The position numbers and the translations under genes are program-made. The notes below the pieces were generated by a model. The model searched no databases. It was given only the letters and a program-made list of their open reading frames with translations, and had not been told where the DNA came from. Source: Thermoplasmata archaeon (lineage in GTDB: Archaea > Thermoplasmatota > Thermoplasmata > Thermoplasmatales > Thermoplasmataceae). From it: 29,833 bases of DNA. The stretch lies in NCBI GenBank assembly GCA_021835185.1, contig JAKBQO010000002.1, positions 1-29,833 of the forward strand, given 5' to 3'. This document shows, one piece after another, positions 15,825-24,577 of the stretch (its first letter is position 1; each line of letters begins with the position of its first letter).

Positions 15825-16298
15825 GTGGAAGGGAAGAAAAAATATATTATAGATACCTCAGCAATGTTATCTGGGAATCTCAATATTTCAGAGGATGGTT
15901 ATGTTTACCCTGAGTCTGTTATCAATGAAATAAAAAAAGGGTCACTTGAAAAGATCCTTGAAGTAGCGAATATAACGACACGCAGCCCTGGAAAGGAGTA
16001 TATTGCAAAAGCCCGTGAAGCAGCTTTAAGTACCGGGGATTACAATGCGCTAAGTGCCACTGATATTGATGTGCTCGCACTTGCAATTGAATTAAATGGG
16101 ATAATAATCACAGACGATTATGCCATACAGAATGTTGCAAAATATTGTGGGATTGCCTATTCAGGAGGCGGGATATCTGGCATAAAAAAGGGCATAATAT
16201 GGAAATACAGGTGTACCGGCTGCCATAAAATATATGATGAATATATTAAAACATGCCCCATATGCGGGCATGATGTGAAGCGCTATTCAAAAAAATAG
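15825..16298 (+). CDS. nob1: Nob1 endoribonuclease (PIN domain plus zinc ribbon)
   Basis: Endonuclease that matures the 3' end of 16S rRNA in the small-subunit precursor. The PIN domain begins KKYIIDTSAML (first acidic residue in IDTSA), continues with 'PESVINEIKKGSLEKIL', TDIDVLALAIEL and IITDDYAIQNVA, which supply the other acidic residues. The C-terminal zinc ribbon is CTGC and CPIC. I place the start at GTG 15825 (157 residues), since known proteins begin a few residues before the IDTSA strand; the longer frame from ATG 15783 adds a hydrophobic 14-residue stretch that looks like translated promoter DNA. Convergent with the next gene, two bases apart. Confidence 0.9.
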   Translation: MEGKKKYIIDTSAMLSGNLNISEDGYVYPESVINEIKKGSLEKILEVANITTRSPGKEYIAKAREAALSTGDYNALSATDIDVLALAIELNGIIITDDYAIQNVAKYCGIAYSGGGISGIKKGIIWKYRCTGCHKIYDEYIKTCPICGHDVKRYSKK

Positions 16299-16300
16299 AT

Positions 16301-16882
16301 TTATTTACGGTGCAATTCAAAATCTATTACATCAATAATTTCCCTGATTTTTTCCTTGTACTGGGAGAAATTGCTATATAAATTTAAAACAAGTGGCATC
16401 CACTCTATAAGATTTTCCGGTGGTATGAGCTTAACTTTATAATAATTCTTGAATTCTTTAACTTTTTTTCCGGATGGTTCATACATAACGTTGAATTCAC
16501 GGTATATACTCTTATAAAATTCAAAGGGCTCAAACACGGAGGGTTGTATTATAAAAAGATGTTCAAAGTATTTTCTTGATATTTCAACGTGCGCAAACAT
16601 TTTTCCATATTGCTTACCATAATTAAAGAGCCTGATGTGCAGTTCCCATGGAAACGCTATTTCTTTAGCCATACTGTATTTCTCGCCTTTGAAAAAACTC
16701 GGAGTTGCGTCGTGGAATCCATTTTTTATGAGATTTATTGCAATACGATCGGTAGATTTCTCCGGAAATAGCATTGAAAACAATGACTCGTCAGTAATTT
16801 TATCCCTTTCAATATGTATACTTTCCCCATTTTCAAGAACTATATTTTTTGGAAAATTTATGGTGACATTATGCATATCCAT
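16301..16882 (-). CDS. Orphan protein, function unknown
   Basis: A 193-residue soluble, aromatic-rich protein with no motif I recognise. Notable stretches are FPKNIVLENGESIHIERDKI near the start, 'NGFHDATPSFFKGEKYSM' (about 54-71), and IIQPSVFEPFEFYKSIYREF in the middle. No cysteines, no clear signal peptide and no repeats are seen. Beta-rich N-terminal and helical C-terminal halves are likely from the residue pattern. It is a single gene with no operon partner; Met3 is an alternative start. Confidence 0.7.
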   Translation of the reverse strand: MDMHNVTINFPKNIVLENGESIHIERDKITDESLFSMLFPEKSTDRIAINLIKNGFHDATPSFFKGEKYSMAKEIAFPWELHIRLFNYGKQYGKMFAHVEISRKYFEHLFIIQPSVFEPFEFYKSIYREFNVMYEPSGKKVKEFKNYYKVKLIPPENLIEWMPLVLNLYSNFSQYKEKIREIIDVIDFELHRK

Positions 16883-17229
16883 TATAGTTAATACCGGGGT
16901 AGTAAATTATTATTTCTAAACCTCAACTCCACAAATTTACAGGGAACATACATTCTACTCTTTATTATTCCCATGTTTCCATAGTTACAATGATGCTAAA
17001 TATTGCTGGCAATCCAGAAAATATTTATTTAATGTACAATCAGAAAGGTGCATAGCCATTTGATTATATGAGGACCGAGCTCGAAAACAACCGGACAAAT
17101 TTGCGAAATGATGATTACATAAGAGTTTTTTATTGCTTCTTTACCGTTATATCATCGGTAAGTATTTCTGATCAAAATGACAGACGTATTGAAAAATAAA
17201 TTATCTGTAAGAATCTAAAAGTTCCCCTA
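16883..17229. other. Intergenic region with a possible 43-codon frame
   Basis: About 350 bases between the orphan gene start and the etf stop. The left part holds AT-rich promoter-like sequence. The right part holds the small frame at 17068-17199 and is more mixed in base composition. No tRNA or rRNA is seen. Confidence 0.5.
17068..17199 (+). CDS. Possible 43-residue small protein
   Basis: ATG at 17068 opens a frame reading MRTELENNRTNLRNDDYIRV, then FYCFFTVISSVSISDQNDRR and IEK, with TAA at 17197-17199. The charged N-terminus, hydrophobic centre and charged end look protein-like. atttatttaa at about 17021-17030 could be a TATA box but would leave a leader of some 15 bases. The frame may also be chance or the remnant of a lost gene. 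Confidence 0.2.
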   Translation: MRTELENNRTNLRNDDYIRVFYCFFTVISSVSISDQNDRRIEK

Positions 17230-18903
17230 TTATTTATTAACAAACGTATAGAGGTTTTCAATAAATTCATGCGTATCCATAATCATGCCAAAATCTGAAT
17301 GTTTAAATATATCTGCATCAGGATTGTTGTTAACAGCCATTACCTTGCCTGCGTATCGGATGCCAACTATATGGTTATCAGATCCCGATATGCCCAGAGC
17401 AACATATAAGGAAGGTGATATTGACATTCCGGTAAGGCCAATCTGGAATTGCCTGGGAATTCTTCCCATATCTACCACCCTTCTTGTTGCACCAACAGAA
17501 GCGTTTATTTTTTCCGCTATTTCCAGAATGTGCGGGATATCTTCAGCATGCACGCCTGTGCCGATTCCAAATATCACAGGGGTATCAAGGGGATGTAGAT
17601 TGCTGTCAATGGGTGTGTTATCAATTTCGTGGAAATTTTCATTTTTTTCCAGATTTACGGTCTGCACATCATATGATTTGCTCCTGAATTTAATAGGAAA
17701 CATGCCTTTTCTCACAGTTGCCATATCAGGTTCAGTTTTTGATTTAATGACTGCTATTATGCCACCTCCAAAAGAGGGTTTATACTGGACCATTTTTCCT
17801 GATTCAAATTTTATATCCACACAATCTGCAGTGAGGCCAAGGCCAATAGATGCAGCTATGTGTGATGATATGTCCCTTCCGTTAAGATTTGAGGGTGCGA
17901 GAACGTGGCGCACTTTATTTTTCCTTATAAATTCCGCAACATATTCAGAAAATGAAACATAGTCTGAGTTATCAAGATATATGTATTTGTGGCATGCCAT
18001 GCCATTCAGCCTGGATGGGTTTATATTCCCTATTACAACTATTCTATGGCCTCCAATCTCTGCTATTTTAGAAGAAATTTCAAGGGATGTCCCTGGATCG
18101 TCCACTGCTAGCCCCAGAAAAATTTCCTCTGTTGCCGGGTCATCCAGAATCTTATAGTCTGGATCCTGTTTTACTTCTCCCGAGGAGTTAAGTATTCCCA
18201 GAAATTCCTGAAAAGTAATAAATTTATTATTCCTTGTATTGGCCATTGAAAATGTATCAACCACACTTGTGGGCGAATCACTTCCCTTCCATGCGGTAAA
18301 TCTGGAGTCATATATATCAATATTTTCAACCTTTGCAGATGGGTCTATTTGCCTTGCCCTGTTAATTTTCTCGCTGACTGAGAGGAATACCGGAAATGAA
18401 ACTTCCAGTTTCCTTATGCCATTATCTTCATCCCTGGCCACTATTACCCTATTTTCGGCTATTTCTATTGATGATACGTTTGAAACAAAGTTGTATCCTG
18501 CCATCTCTGCTGTTTCCGGAGGAACCTGGGATGTTTCGCCATCCAGTGAAGATTTGCCGGATAAAACTATGTCCGGGCTAATGTGCATTATTAATGAGGA
18601 TAGAATCCTGGATGTTACATAGGTATCTGAACCTGCAAAATTTGGATCGTTTAACAGTATAGCATGGTTAATTCCCATTTTCATTGAATCGTTCAGTACA
18701 TCTCTGGCATCCCCGGGGCCCATAGAAACAACGTATGTTTCACATTTATATTTTTCTGACAGCCTTACTGCTGCTTCAACTGCCTTTTTATCATAGGAGT
18801 TAAATGATAATTTTACCCCTGCCCTTATTATCCTTTTAGTCTTTTCGTCAAATCGTATTGCATTGACATCAGGTACCTGTTTAACCAGAACTATGATTTT
18901 CAT
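17230..18903 (-). CDS. etfBA: Fused electron-transfer flavoprotein (EtfB-EtfA)
   Basis: A 557-residue fusion of both ETF subunits, carrying electrons from acyl-CoA dehydrogenases and similar flavoenzymes. Residues 1-245 are the beta subunit: MKIIVLVKQVPDVNAIRFDE, VVSMGPGDA (58-66), 'SGKSSLDGETSQVPPETAEM' (115-134). Residues about 255-557 are the alpha subunit, with LAPSNLNGRDISSHIAASIG (335-354) and the FAD-binding end 'QIGLTGMSISPSLYVALGIS' (487-506), HIVG and NNNPDADIF. The gene shares one base with the upstream Rieske gene (TAATG), so the two are co-translated. The Rieske protein is a probable electron partner (inference). No ETF:quinone oxidoreductase is in the window. Confidence 0.93.
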   Translation of the reverse strand: MKIIVLVKQVPDVNAIRFDEKTKRIIRAGVKLSFNSYDKKAVEAAVRLSEKYKCETYVVSMGPGDARDVLNDSMKMGINHAILLNDPNFAGSDTYVTSRILSSLIMHISPDIVLSGKSSLDGETSQVPPETAEMAGYNFVSNVSSIEIAENRVIVARDEDNGIRKLEVSFPVFLSVSEKINRARQIDPSAKVENIDIYDSRFTAWKGSDSPTSVVDTFSMANTRNNKFITFQEFLGILNSSGEVKQDPDYKILDDPATEEIFLGLAVDDPGTSLEISSKIAEIGGHRIVVIGNINPSRLNGMACHKYIYLDNSDYVSFSEYVAEFIRKNKVRHVLAPSNLNGRDISSHIAASIGLGLTADCVDIKFESGKMVQYKPSFGGGIIAVIKSKTEPDMATVRKGMFPIKFRSKSYDVQTVNLEKNENFHEIDNTPIDSNLHPLDTPVIFGIGTGVHAEDIPHILEIAEKINASVGATRRVVDMGRIPRQFQIGLTGMSISPSLYVALGISGSDNHIVGIRYAGKVMAVNNNPDADIFKHSDFGMIMDTHEFIENLYTFVNK

Positions 18904-19220
18904 TATATATCCGCCATTATCATCCCATTCTCTATCTTTGTATTGTATGACTTCAAATCTTTAATTGTTCCGGTCTCACCTTCAGGCCCTGAAATAACCT
19001 TCCCATCTTTCAGGTTAAACGAAGCAAAATGGGCGGAACATACAACACTGCAACCTTCTATGAATCCTTCAGAAAGGGAGGTTTGCTCGTGTGTGCAGTA
19101 CAGATCTGTGACATATATTTTCCCATCTATCCTTGATACAAGCAAAGGAACCCCTTTTACTGTAATATCCTTCAAGGCATTGTCCTCAATTTTATCCATT
19201 TTAAACAGAGTTTCCCACAT
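18903..19220 (-). CDS. Rieske-type [2Fe-2S] ferredoxin
   Basis: A 105-residue soluble Rieske protein. The cluster ligands are Cys42 and His44 in YCTHEQTSL, and Cys61 and His64 in VCSAHFASFNLKDGK, the standard CxH...CxxH arrangement with 16 residues between. No membrane helix or oxygenase domain is present, so it is of the small ferredoxin type (as in NirD or dioxygenase ferredoxins). It is the first gene of a two-gene operon with fused ETF. This pairing suggests electron transfer between the two, which is inference. Confidence 0.92.
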   Translation of the reverse strand: MWETLFKMDKIEDNALKDITVKGVPLLVSRIDGKIYVTDLYCTHEQTSLSEGFIEGCSVVCSAHFASFNLKDGKVISGPEGETGTIKDLKSYNTKIENGMIMADI

Positions 19221-19270
19221 AATATTTATGAATGATTATAGGTATTATAACTTTTCTGGGATATTGCAGG

Positions 19271-19311
19271 TCAACTACCCGTGGCTAGAGCACGTGGGCT
19301 TCCTTGCCACC
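19271..19311. mobile_element. Solitary IS200/IS605-type end hairpin (relic)
   Basis: tcaactacccgtggctagag followed by cacgtgggcttccttgcc resembles the terminal hairpin found after tnpB in IS605-group elements (typically CTACCC, a hairpin, then CCGTGGG-CTT). Here ccc-gtg pairs with cac-ggg around ggctagag with a two-base bulge. No tnpA or tnpB remains nearby, so this would be a solo end left after decay or deletion. Confidence 0.45.
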
Positions 19312-19354
19312 TGATCGTGAATAATAATTACCGGGATAAAAATTATCTGCTAAG

Positions 19355-19364
19355 AATATATAGC
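19355..19364 (+). promoter_or_regulatory. TATA box of the SMP-30 gene
   Basis: aatatatagc is centred about 26 bases before ATG 19385, which fits a leaderless transcript. Confidence 0.45.
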
Positions 19365-19384
19365 ATTAATGTAATAATGTTTAC

Positions 19385-20212
19385 ATGTTAAAAGCTAAAT
19401 TAATACATGAGTCGCCACAGTTAAAACTGGGGGAATCCCCAATATGGAGAGATGGGTTGCTATATTATGTTGATATATTAAACGGAAAAATATACTCTTA
19501 CGGTGAGAATATAACTCAGCTGCATACTGACAGTATTATACCTTTCATAGTCCCATGCGATGATGGGCTGATTTTTGCCACAAAGGAATCTATAAAACAT
19601 TTAATTTTAAAGAGTGGAAAAGTTGAAACTATTTTCAAGATGAAATTAGATGAGAATATTAGATTAAATGATGGCAAATGCGATATGAATGGAGTTCTTT
19701 TCGCCGGGACTATGGATATGAATGAAAAAGACCCACTTGGTGCACTATATAGATTTGACAGTAAAGAGAGTAAAGTACTTGACAGGATCACCATATCAAA
19801 TGGAACAATATGGAATTACGATAAAAAAATTATGTATTATATAGACTCCCCAACAAGAAAAATAAGAGTTTTCAATTATGATAATAGAAATTCGGCTATT
19901 CTTGATGAAATGGAAAGTATAGATGTTTCAGTATTTCCTGGTGTACCGGATGGAATGACAATAGATTCAATGGGCAATTTATACGTAGCCTTCCATGGTG
20001 GTTCGTCCGTAATAGCTTTTGACAGCAATGGAAAGGTTATAAAAAAAATTTATGTGAGTGCAAAAAATGTTGATTCCTGCGTGTTTGGAGGGGATGATTT
20101 AAAAACGCTCTATATTACAACAGCTATAGATGAAAATGGAGATGGTGGAAATCTTTATAAAATTAAAAATGAAATTTCCGGGATTCCGTCAGAGAAATAT
20201 AAATTCACCTGA
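19385..20212 (+). CDS. SMP-30/gluconolactonase-like beta-propeller
   Basis: A 275-residue six-bladed propeller of the SMP-30/LRE family, probably a metal-dependent sugar lactonase. The metal-site residues are in place: Glu in LGESPIW (about 16-22), Asn in 'RLNDGKCDMNG', Asn in ISNGTIWNYD and Asp in GVPDGMTIDSMGNLYVAFHG. Thermoplasmatales oxidise glucose by the non-phosphorylative Entner-Doudoroff route, where a gluconolactonase step is expected; this assignment is inference. It stands as a single gene after an IS605-type relic. Confidence 0.87.
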   Translation: MLKAKLIHESPQLKLGESPIWRDGLLYYVDILNGKIYSYGENITQLHTDSIIPFIVPCDDGLIFATKESIKHLILKSGKVETIFKMKLDENIRLNDGKCDMNGVLFAGTMDMNEKDPLGALYRFDSKESKVLDRITISNGTIWNYDKKIMYYIDSPTRKIRVFNYDNRNSAILDEMESIDVSVFPGVPDGMTIDSMGNLYVAFHGGSSVIAFDSNGKVIKKIYVSAKNVDSCVFGGDDLKTLYITTAIDENGDGGNLYKIKNEISGIPSEKYKFT

Positions 20213-20358
20213 TTCATATTGCCATTTATTTTGATCTTAAATGTTATGCTATGAATTAGGATATTAATGATTAATGTGGGAAACTGTGGATAACGTAAAG
20301 TGCATACTGGTTGTATTTCTAGCAGCAAATAAATTAAATTTTTTATTTTTCAGATGTT

Positions 20359-20931
20359 TTATGTTTTTCCATAGCTTTCTCCACTTACAATAGCTGTTGC
20401 TATGAGATGCGCCATTCTCACAGGTTCAGGTATATTACCCATTATAGTGGTTTTCTTTATAAGATAAAGGGCATCATTCACAGATATCCCGCAACAGTTT
20501 ACATACAGTGCCTTTCCAGAGTACTCAATTTTATTTATTGAACTGTTTTTTAAAAGTTCTATTCTTTGCATATAATCTGAAAAATGCAATTTAAGTGCGG
20601 AAAACATAGAATCCATATCCGGTTTTTTTCTTGTTATTGAGATTATGGGGATTCCTGTTAACCGGTTTATCATCCTGATATCCATAATATTGAAACCGCC
20701 AAATGTTATCCCATTTGACATTATAAAATCTATATCTTTGCTGAATCTCCCATTTAGCATAGACATTATAGTTTCCGTGGAATCCATGCCATCAACCTTT
20801 ATAGTTCCTGTTGAGATTCCCTCAACATAGGAGTTTAACCTCATTAAAACTCCTACCATAACAGTTTTTGTATCGGAATTCCGGTTAAACGGGCCATCAT
20901 CTAGCCCGAGAACCCTGAGACCACTTTTCAT
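20359..20931 (-). CDS. DUF99 family protein (endonuclease V-related fold)
   Basis: A 190-residue protein recognised as DUF99 by 'RVLGLDDGPFNRN' (6-18), TVMVGVLMRLNSYVEGIS, the GTIKVDGMDSTETIM segment and 'SNGITFGGFNIMDIRMINR' (about 72-90), with TGIPIISITRKKPD after. The fold is related to endonuclease V, and the acidic residues LDD and VDG could bind metal, but no activity is established to my knowledge. The start overlaps the end of prs by four bases (ATGA), so the two genes are translationally coupled. Confidence 0.9.
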   Translation of the reverse strand: MKSGLRVLGLDDGPFNRNSDTKTVMVGVLMRLNSYVEGISTGTIKVDGMDSTETIMSMLNGRFSKDIDFIMSNGITFGGFNIMDIRMINRLTGIPIISITRKKPDMDSMFSALKLHFSDYMQRIELLKNSSINKIEYSGKALYVNCCGISVNDALYLIKKTTIMGNIPEPVRMAHLIATAIVSGESYGKT

Positions 20932-21791
20932 ATGCTTATCTTGTCTTTCAGGGATTCTGCGATTTCCCCTGAAATTGTTATATTGCTATATTTTGTTTCT
21001 ATGGTATCTGTTACAGTGAGTTCATTTACATATCTCTCTATTTTCTCATTGCTGTTATTTGCAAATACACCATGTATTGCGCAGGCGTATATGTTTCTGA
21101 CACCTTTGTCCTTTAACATCCTGGAGGCTTTGATTATTGTGCCCCCTGTTGAAATTATATCATCCAGAATAAGAATGTTCTTATCTTTATAGTCTTCTTC
21201 CGGAAGGGTCATTTTTACCGTGGTTGAATCAATCCTTTTTTTGTCAATATAATATGCAGGAATGCCCAGTTTTGAACCCATCAGTTTAACGCGTTCATAT
21301 CCGCCATCGTCAGGGGATATAACAAAATCTATGTTTTTATCCATAAAATATTTATATATTGGATTTATAATTTTAATATCGGTAAATGGAACTTTAGAAT
21401 AATTCAGTGTCTGCTCATCGTGAAGTTCAACAGTTATAATCCTGTCAGCATACTGATTTATTGCCTGTGTAAAAACCTTTGAAGACACCGGTTCACCGTT
21501 ATTATATCTCATATGCTGCCTTGCATACCCGAAAAACGGCACCACTGCAGTTATACTTTTCGGCTCTTCCTCCTTTATAGCATCCAGAAGCAGGAGGTAT
21601 TCAATTATATCCTGATCACTCCTTGTGTTTCCCACAAGAAGTACATCCTCTCCTTTAACATCGTCAATAATCTTCAAATACATTTCATTGTCCGGAAATC
21701 TTTTCCTGACAACCCCGGAAACGTTGCATGAAAAAATACTTGCCAGTTTCCTGGATACATTATAAGCGGTAGATGAGGGCACAATATACAT
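20928..21791 (-). CDS. prs: Ribose-phosphate pyrophosphokinase
   Basis: Makes PRPP from ribose 5-phosphate and ATP for nucleotide, His and Trp synthesis. The 287-residue length is usual for archaeal enzymes. 'KRFPDNEMYLKI' (30-41), the ATP region PFFGYARQHMRYNNGEPVSS (85-104), VELHDEQTLNYS (121-132), 'SPDDGGYERVKLMGSKLGIP' (159-178) and the PRPP loop ILILDDIISTGGTIIKAS (206-223) are all present. It leads an operon with DUF99. Confidence 0.96.
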   Translation of the reverse strand: MYIVPSSTAYNVSRKLASIFSCNVSGVVRKRFPDNEMYLKIIDDVKGEDVLLVGNTRSDQDIIEYLLLLDAIKEEEPKSITAVVPFFGYARQHMRYNNGEPVSSKVFTQAINQYADRIITVELHDEQTLNYSKVPFTDIKIINPIYKYFMDKNIDFVISPDDGGYERVKLMGSKLGIPAYYIDKKRIDSTTVKMTLPEEDYKDKNILILDDIISTGGTIIKASRMLKDKGVRNIYACAIHGVFANNSNEKIERYVNELTVTDTIETKYSNITISGEIAESLKDKISI

Positions 21792-21867
21792 TTTATTATC
21801 TATACTCCATTATTAACTTTTAAAAAAGGTTTTTGTTAAATTAAATTTTAACATGGAACAAATGATG

Positions 21868-22878
21868 CTAAAATTTTATCAGCAGCCTGCCCAGTACTTT
21901 CCTATCAAGCATGTTTGCATAACCATTATTTATATCCTGAAGTTCTATTTTATTGCCTATTACAGGAGATATCTGCGATTTTGACAGTTCCAGGGCTTTT
22001 TTCAAATCCTCTCTTGTGGAACTTATGCTCCCTTTTATGCTATTGCCCTTGAGGATAATAAGCCCGAGAGGTAGTTCAACAGGCTCTGGCTTCAAATTCC
22101 CTATAACTACCAGCCTGCCCCCTGTTTTAAGGCTTCTCAGGCTTTTCGAAAATGTTGCAATTCCCACATCTTCAAGTACAATATCTGCCCCCTGGCCTGT
22201 AATTTCCTTAACATCCTTATTATATTCCCTTTCCGGGGATACAACATATTCCGCACCGAGTTTATACAATTCCTCTTCTTTCCATTTAGATCCGGTTTCC
22301 GCTATGGGATGGCCTCCAAGTGCCTTTACCATCTGCACTGCATGTACACCAACGCCACCGCCTGCACCGGTGATTAAAACATAATCACCCTTTTTTATTT
22401 TTCCTACCCTCCCTATCGCATGATAAAGCATTGCTATGACACAGGCTGCAATAGGGACTGTTTCCTCCGGAACTTCAGGGGGAACTTTAACCAGAGACCT
22501 CTCATCTGCGTTTACATATCTGGAATAACCGCCATTTCTTCCCTCGCCATACGCAACTTTATTAGGGCATAGATTTTCATTTCCTGATAAACAGAATTCA
22601 CATTTTCCACATGGCACGTAGATAAGGCTTGAAACCCTATCTCCTATATTGAAATTTGTGATATTTTTGCCTTTTTTTATTATAATGCCCCCTATTTCAT
22701 GGCCGGGTATTACTGGAAGTGAAACCCTGGGAAAGAATCCCTGCTGTGTGAGTATATCCCTGAAACATACCCCGGTATATTTCTGTTCTATTGTTACCTC
22801 ATTATCCCCCGGTTCCGGTGGCTCATAATCTTCTAAAATTATTTCAGAATTTAATTTATTAAGAAATCCAGCTTGCAT
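21868..22878 (-). CDS. Zinc-dependent medium-chain dehydrogenase/reductase
   Basis: A 336-residue MDR protein. The catalytic zinc ligands are Cys38 in TGVCFRDIL and His60-Glu61 in 'VIPGHEIGG'. The structural zinc site is complete (Cys90, 93, 96, 104 in PCGKCEFCLSGNENLC). The nucleotide-binding loop is VLITGAGGGVGVHAVQMVKA (about 167-186). The 'C.RD....GF.PR' segment and SSTREDLKKALELSKSQISP recall the acryloyl-CoA reductase group of Sulfolobales (3-hydroxypropionate pathway) as I remember it, but alcohol dehydrogenase is equally possible. I chose ATG 22878 over the TTG at 22881. TATA at 22897-22906. Confidence 0.88.
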   Translation of the reverse strand: MQAGFLNKLNSEIILEDYEPPEPGDNEVTIEQKYTGVCFRDILTQQGFFPRVSLPVIPGHEIGGIIIKKGKNITNFNIGDRVSSLIYVPCGKCEFCLSGNENLCPNKVAYGEGRNGGYSRYVNADERSLVKVPPEVPEETVPIAACVIAMLYHAIGRVGKIKKGDYVLITGAGGGVGVHAVQMVKALGGHPIAETGSKWKEEELYKLGAEYVVSPEREYNKDVKEITGQGADIVLEDVGIATFSKSLRSLKTGGRLVVIGNLKPEPVELPLGLIILKGNSIKGSISSTREDLKKALELSKSQISPVIGNKIELQDINNGYANMLDRKVLGRLLIKF

Positions 22879-22896
22879 CAATTAAAATATTAAATA

Positions 22897-22906
22897 AATA
22901 TTTAAA
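22897..22906 (-). promoter_or_regulatory. TATA box of the MDR dehydrogenase gene
   Basis: TTTAAATATT on the minus strand, centred about 24 bases before ATG 22878, in a run of A/T that contains other near matches. Confidence 0.4.
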
Positions 22907-22923
22907 AATTGTTAATGTTCCAT

Positions 22924-24336
22924 TCAATCAATACGTTTTGTTTCCTGTACTGTCTTTGATTTTCCCTCCCTGGATTTTGTATGTTTTTTCTCTGCTTCCA
23001 TTGCATTTCTCTCCAGCGACCTGTTTTTTGTTTCAAATGACAGGAAATAAAGAACTATACCGCCAATTATTACCATTATAGTATCGTATATGAAAGAGTA
23101 GAACAGTCCTATATATGCGTACAATGTGAGCGCCGGTAATGCGAGTCCGAACTCAAAAAGTTTCTCCCAACCTACAGCAAGTCCCCTGGATTTTGTAGTT
23201 GAAACTTCTGCGGCCGGGAGGTATTGAAGTGTGCCGACCAGGCCAACGTTTATGAAGAAGAATAGCCCGAACATGGATATTACAAGCGGTATTGTCATTG
23301 CGTGGTATACATCTGCCACTATAAGGACGGTAAGTGGTATGGCACCAAGGACAAAGCCGAAGAGTCCCATAAGCCTTCTTCCGATCCTGTCAACAACAAT
23401 CAGTGTCAGTATAACGCCAAATGTCCCCACTATATCAATTATCAATGTTCCTTCCTCTGCAAAAAATGATGTTGCTCCAAGGTTTTCCAGAACAGTGCTG
23501 GCATACACACTTACAAGGTTTACTGTCAATGCATATGCCGCTCCTATCCAGAATATGTATGCAACTGTTTTTTTATTCTTTGAGTTAAAGAATTCGTGTA
23601 TGTTTTCCTTTATAGACTGGGGCTTATCCACTTTTACTGTTTCAGGATCTATATCTATCCCTTCCTTGTGGAGTTTCTTTAATATTTTTGGTATCAGATC
23701 TTTTCTTCCGGAAGCTTTTGCCCATCTGAGCGATGCGGGCATATCAAACCTTAATCCGAATAGTATTATTGCCGGTATTGCTGCTATCAGGAAATCGTAT
23801 CTCCATGCCAGAAGCACGCCCACATAATATGTGAAAACCATGCCTATTACAACTGTGGCAATTGTGCCGAACATAAAAAACAGTTTTTCAGTGGAAAGGA
23901 GCCCGCCTCTTTTCTTTGATGGAGAATATTCTGAAAGCAGTGGGACTGCGGCTGCATAATCCATCCCTATGAATATACCCAGTGCAAGCCGTGCCAGGAA
24001 GTATGAGATGTATCCGGTGGCTATGGCACTGATAACTGCAAACACAGCCATGCCTATTGTATCATATAAAAATATCTGCTTTCTTCCTATTGCATCTGAT
24101 GCTATACCGCCTAATATTGCACCCGCCGCTACACCTACCCAGTAAGCTGCTGTTGCTGCTGCAACCAGTACTGGAGGCAGGTGGAAAAGTATCCCAACAG
24201 CTATAAGCGATATTGATGCACCAAATTCATTGAAAGCGTCTGTAAATGGGCCAAGTGCGGCCGTTACAGCCAGCCTTCTCTGGAACTTTCCTACTTTTGC
24301 ATTATCAAGTACAGAATAAGCATCATTTTCGACCAT
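22924..24336 (-). CDS. Major facilitator superfamily transporter (sugar/phosphate:H+ symporter type)
   Basis: A 470-residue protein with twelve predicted membrane helices. The MFS loop motifs are 'GGIASDAIGRKQIFLYD' between helices 2 and 3 and its counterpart VDRIGRRLMGLFG between helices 8 and 9. A central cytosolic loop (about 205-245) and a long basic tail with KKHTKSREGKSKTVQ are seen. The ALGPFTDAFNEFGASISLI start (helix 1) with an acidic residue is common in proton symporters of acidophilic archaea. Substrate unknown. Single gene, TATA box at 24356-24365. Confidence 0.88.
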   Translation of the reverse strand: MVENDAYSVLDNAKVGKFQRRLAVTAALGPFTDAFNEFGASISLIAVGILFHLPPVLVAAATAAYWVGVAAGAILGGIASDAIGRKQIFLYDTIGMAVFAVISAIATGYISYFLARLALGIFIGMDYAAAVPLLSEYSPSKKRGGLLSTEKLFFMFGTIATVVIGMVFTYYVGVLLAWRYDFLIAAIPAIILFGLRFDMPASLRWAKASGRKDLIPKILKKLHKEGIDIDPETVKVDKPQSIKENIHEFFNSKNKKTVAYIFWIGAAYALTVNLVSVYASTVLENLGATSFFAEEGTLIIDIVGTFGVILTLIVVDRIGRRLMGLFGFVLGAIPLTVLIVADVYHAMTIPLVISMFGLFFFINVGLVGTLQYLPAAEVSTTKSRGLAVGWEKLFEFGLALPALTLYAYIGLFYSFIYDTIMVIIGGIVLYFLSFETKNRSLERNAMEAEKKHTKSREGKSKTVQETKRID

Positions 24337-24355
24337 AAAATTATATTACGTCATT

Positions 24356-24365
24356 ATATTTAAAG
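24356..24365 (-). promoter_or_regulatory. TATA box of the MFS transporter gene
   Basis: CTTTAAATAT on the minus strand is centred about 24 bases before ATG 24336, predicting a leaderless transcript. Confidence 0.5.
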
Positions 24366-24548
24366 ATAACTTATTTTTTTACATATTCTTTAATATAATG
24401 AAGAATAATTAAGCATATTATTAAAAAATAATTCTGTAATATAATAATAAGTATGGTAATTTTTTAATTTTTTCTCTGTGTTATATTTAATCTATTATAA
24501 TATTTAGCTATTGGAAATTAATATTTACAGACTGTGTTATCTGGAAAA

Positions 24549-24558
24549 GTATATAATT
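24549..24558 (+). promoter_or_regulatory. TATA box of the cyclophilin gene
   Basis: gtatataatt is centred about 25 bases before ATG 24578, again fitting a leaderless mRNA. Confidence 0.5.
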
Positions 24559-24577
24559 GTAGATATTATCCGATGAT

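Noticed and set aside
17108..17171. C/D-box small RNA (ATGATGA at 17108-17114, CTGA at 17168-17171)
   Set aside because: The outer boxes and size fit, but no convincing inner D' and C' boxes or terminal stem are present, and the region overlaps a possible small frame. Such short boxes arise by chance in AT-rich DNA.
23231..23827. 198-codon plus-strand frame inside the MFS gene
   Set aside because: Antisense to a well-supported transporter gene, with no recognisable domain.
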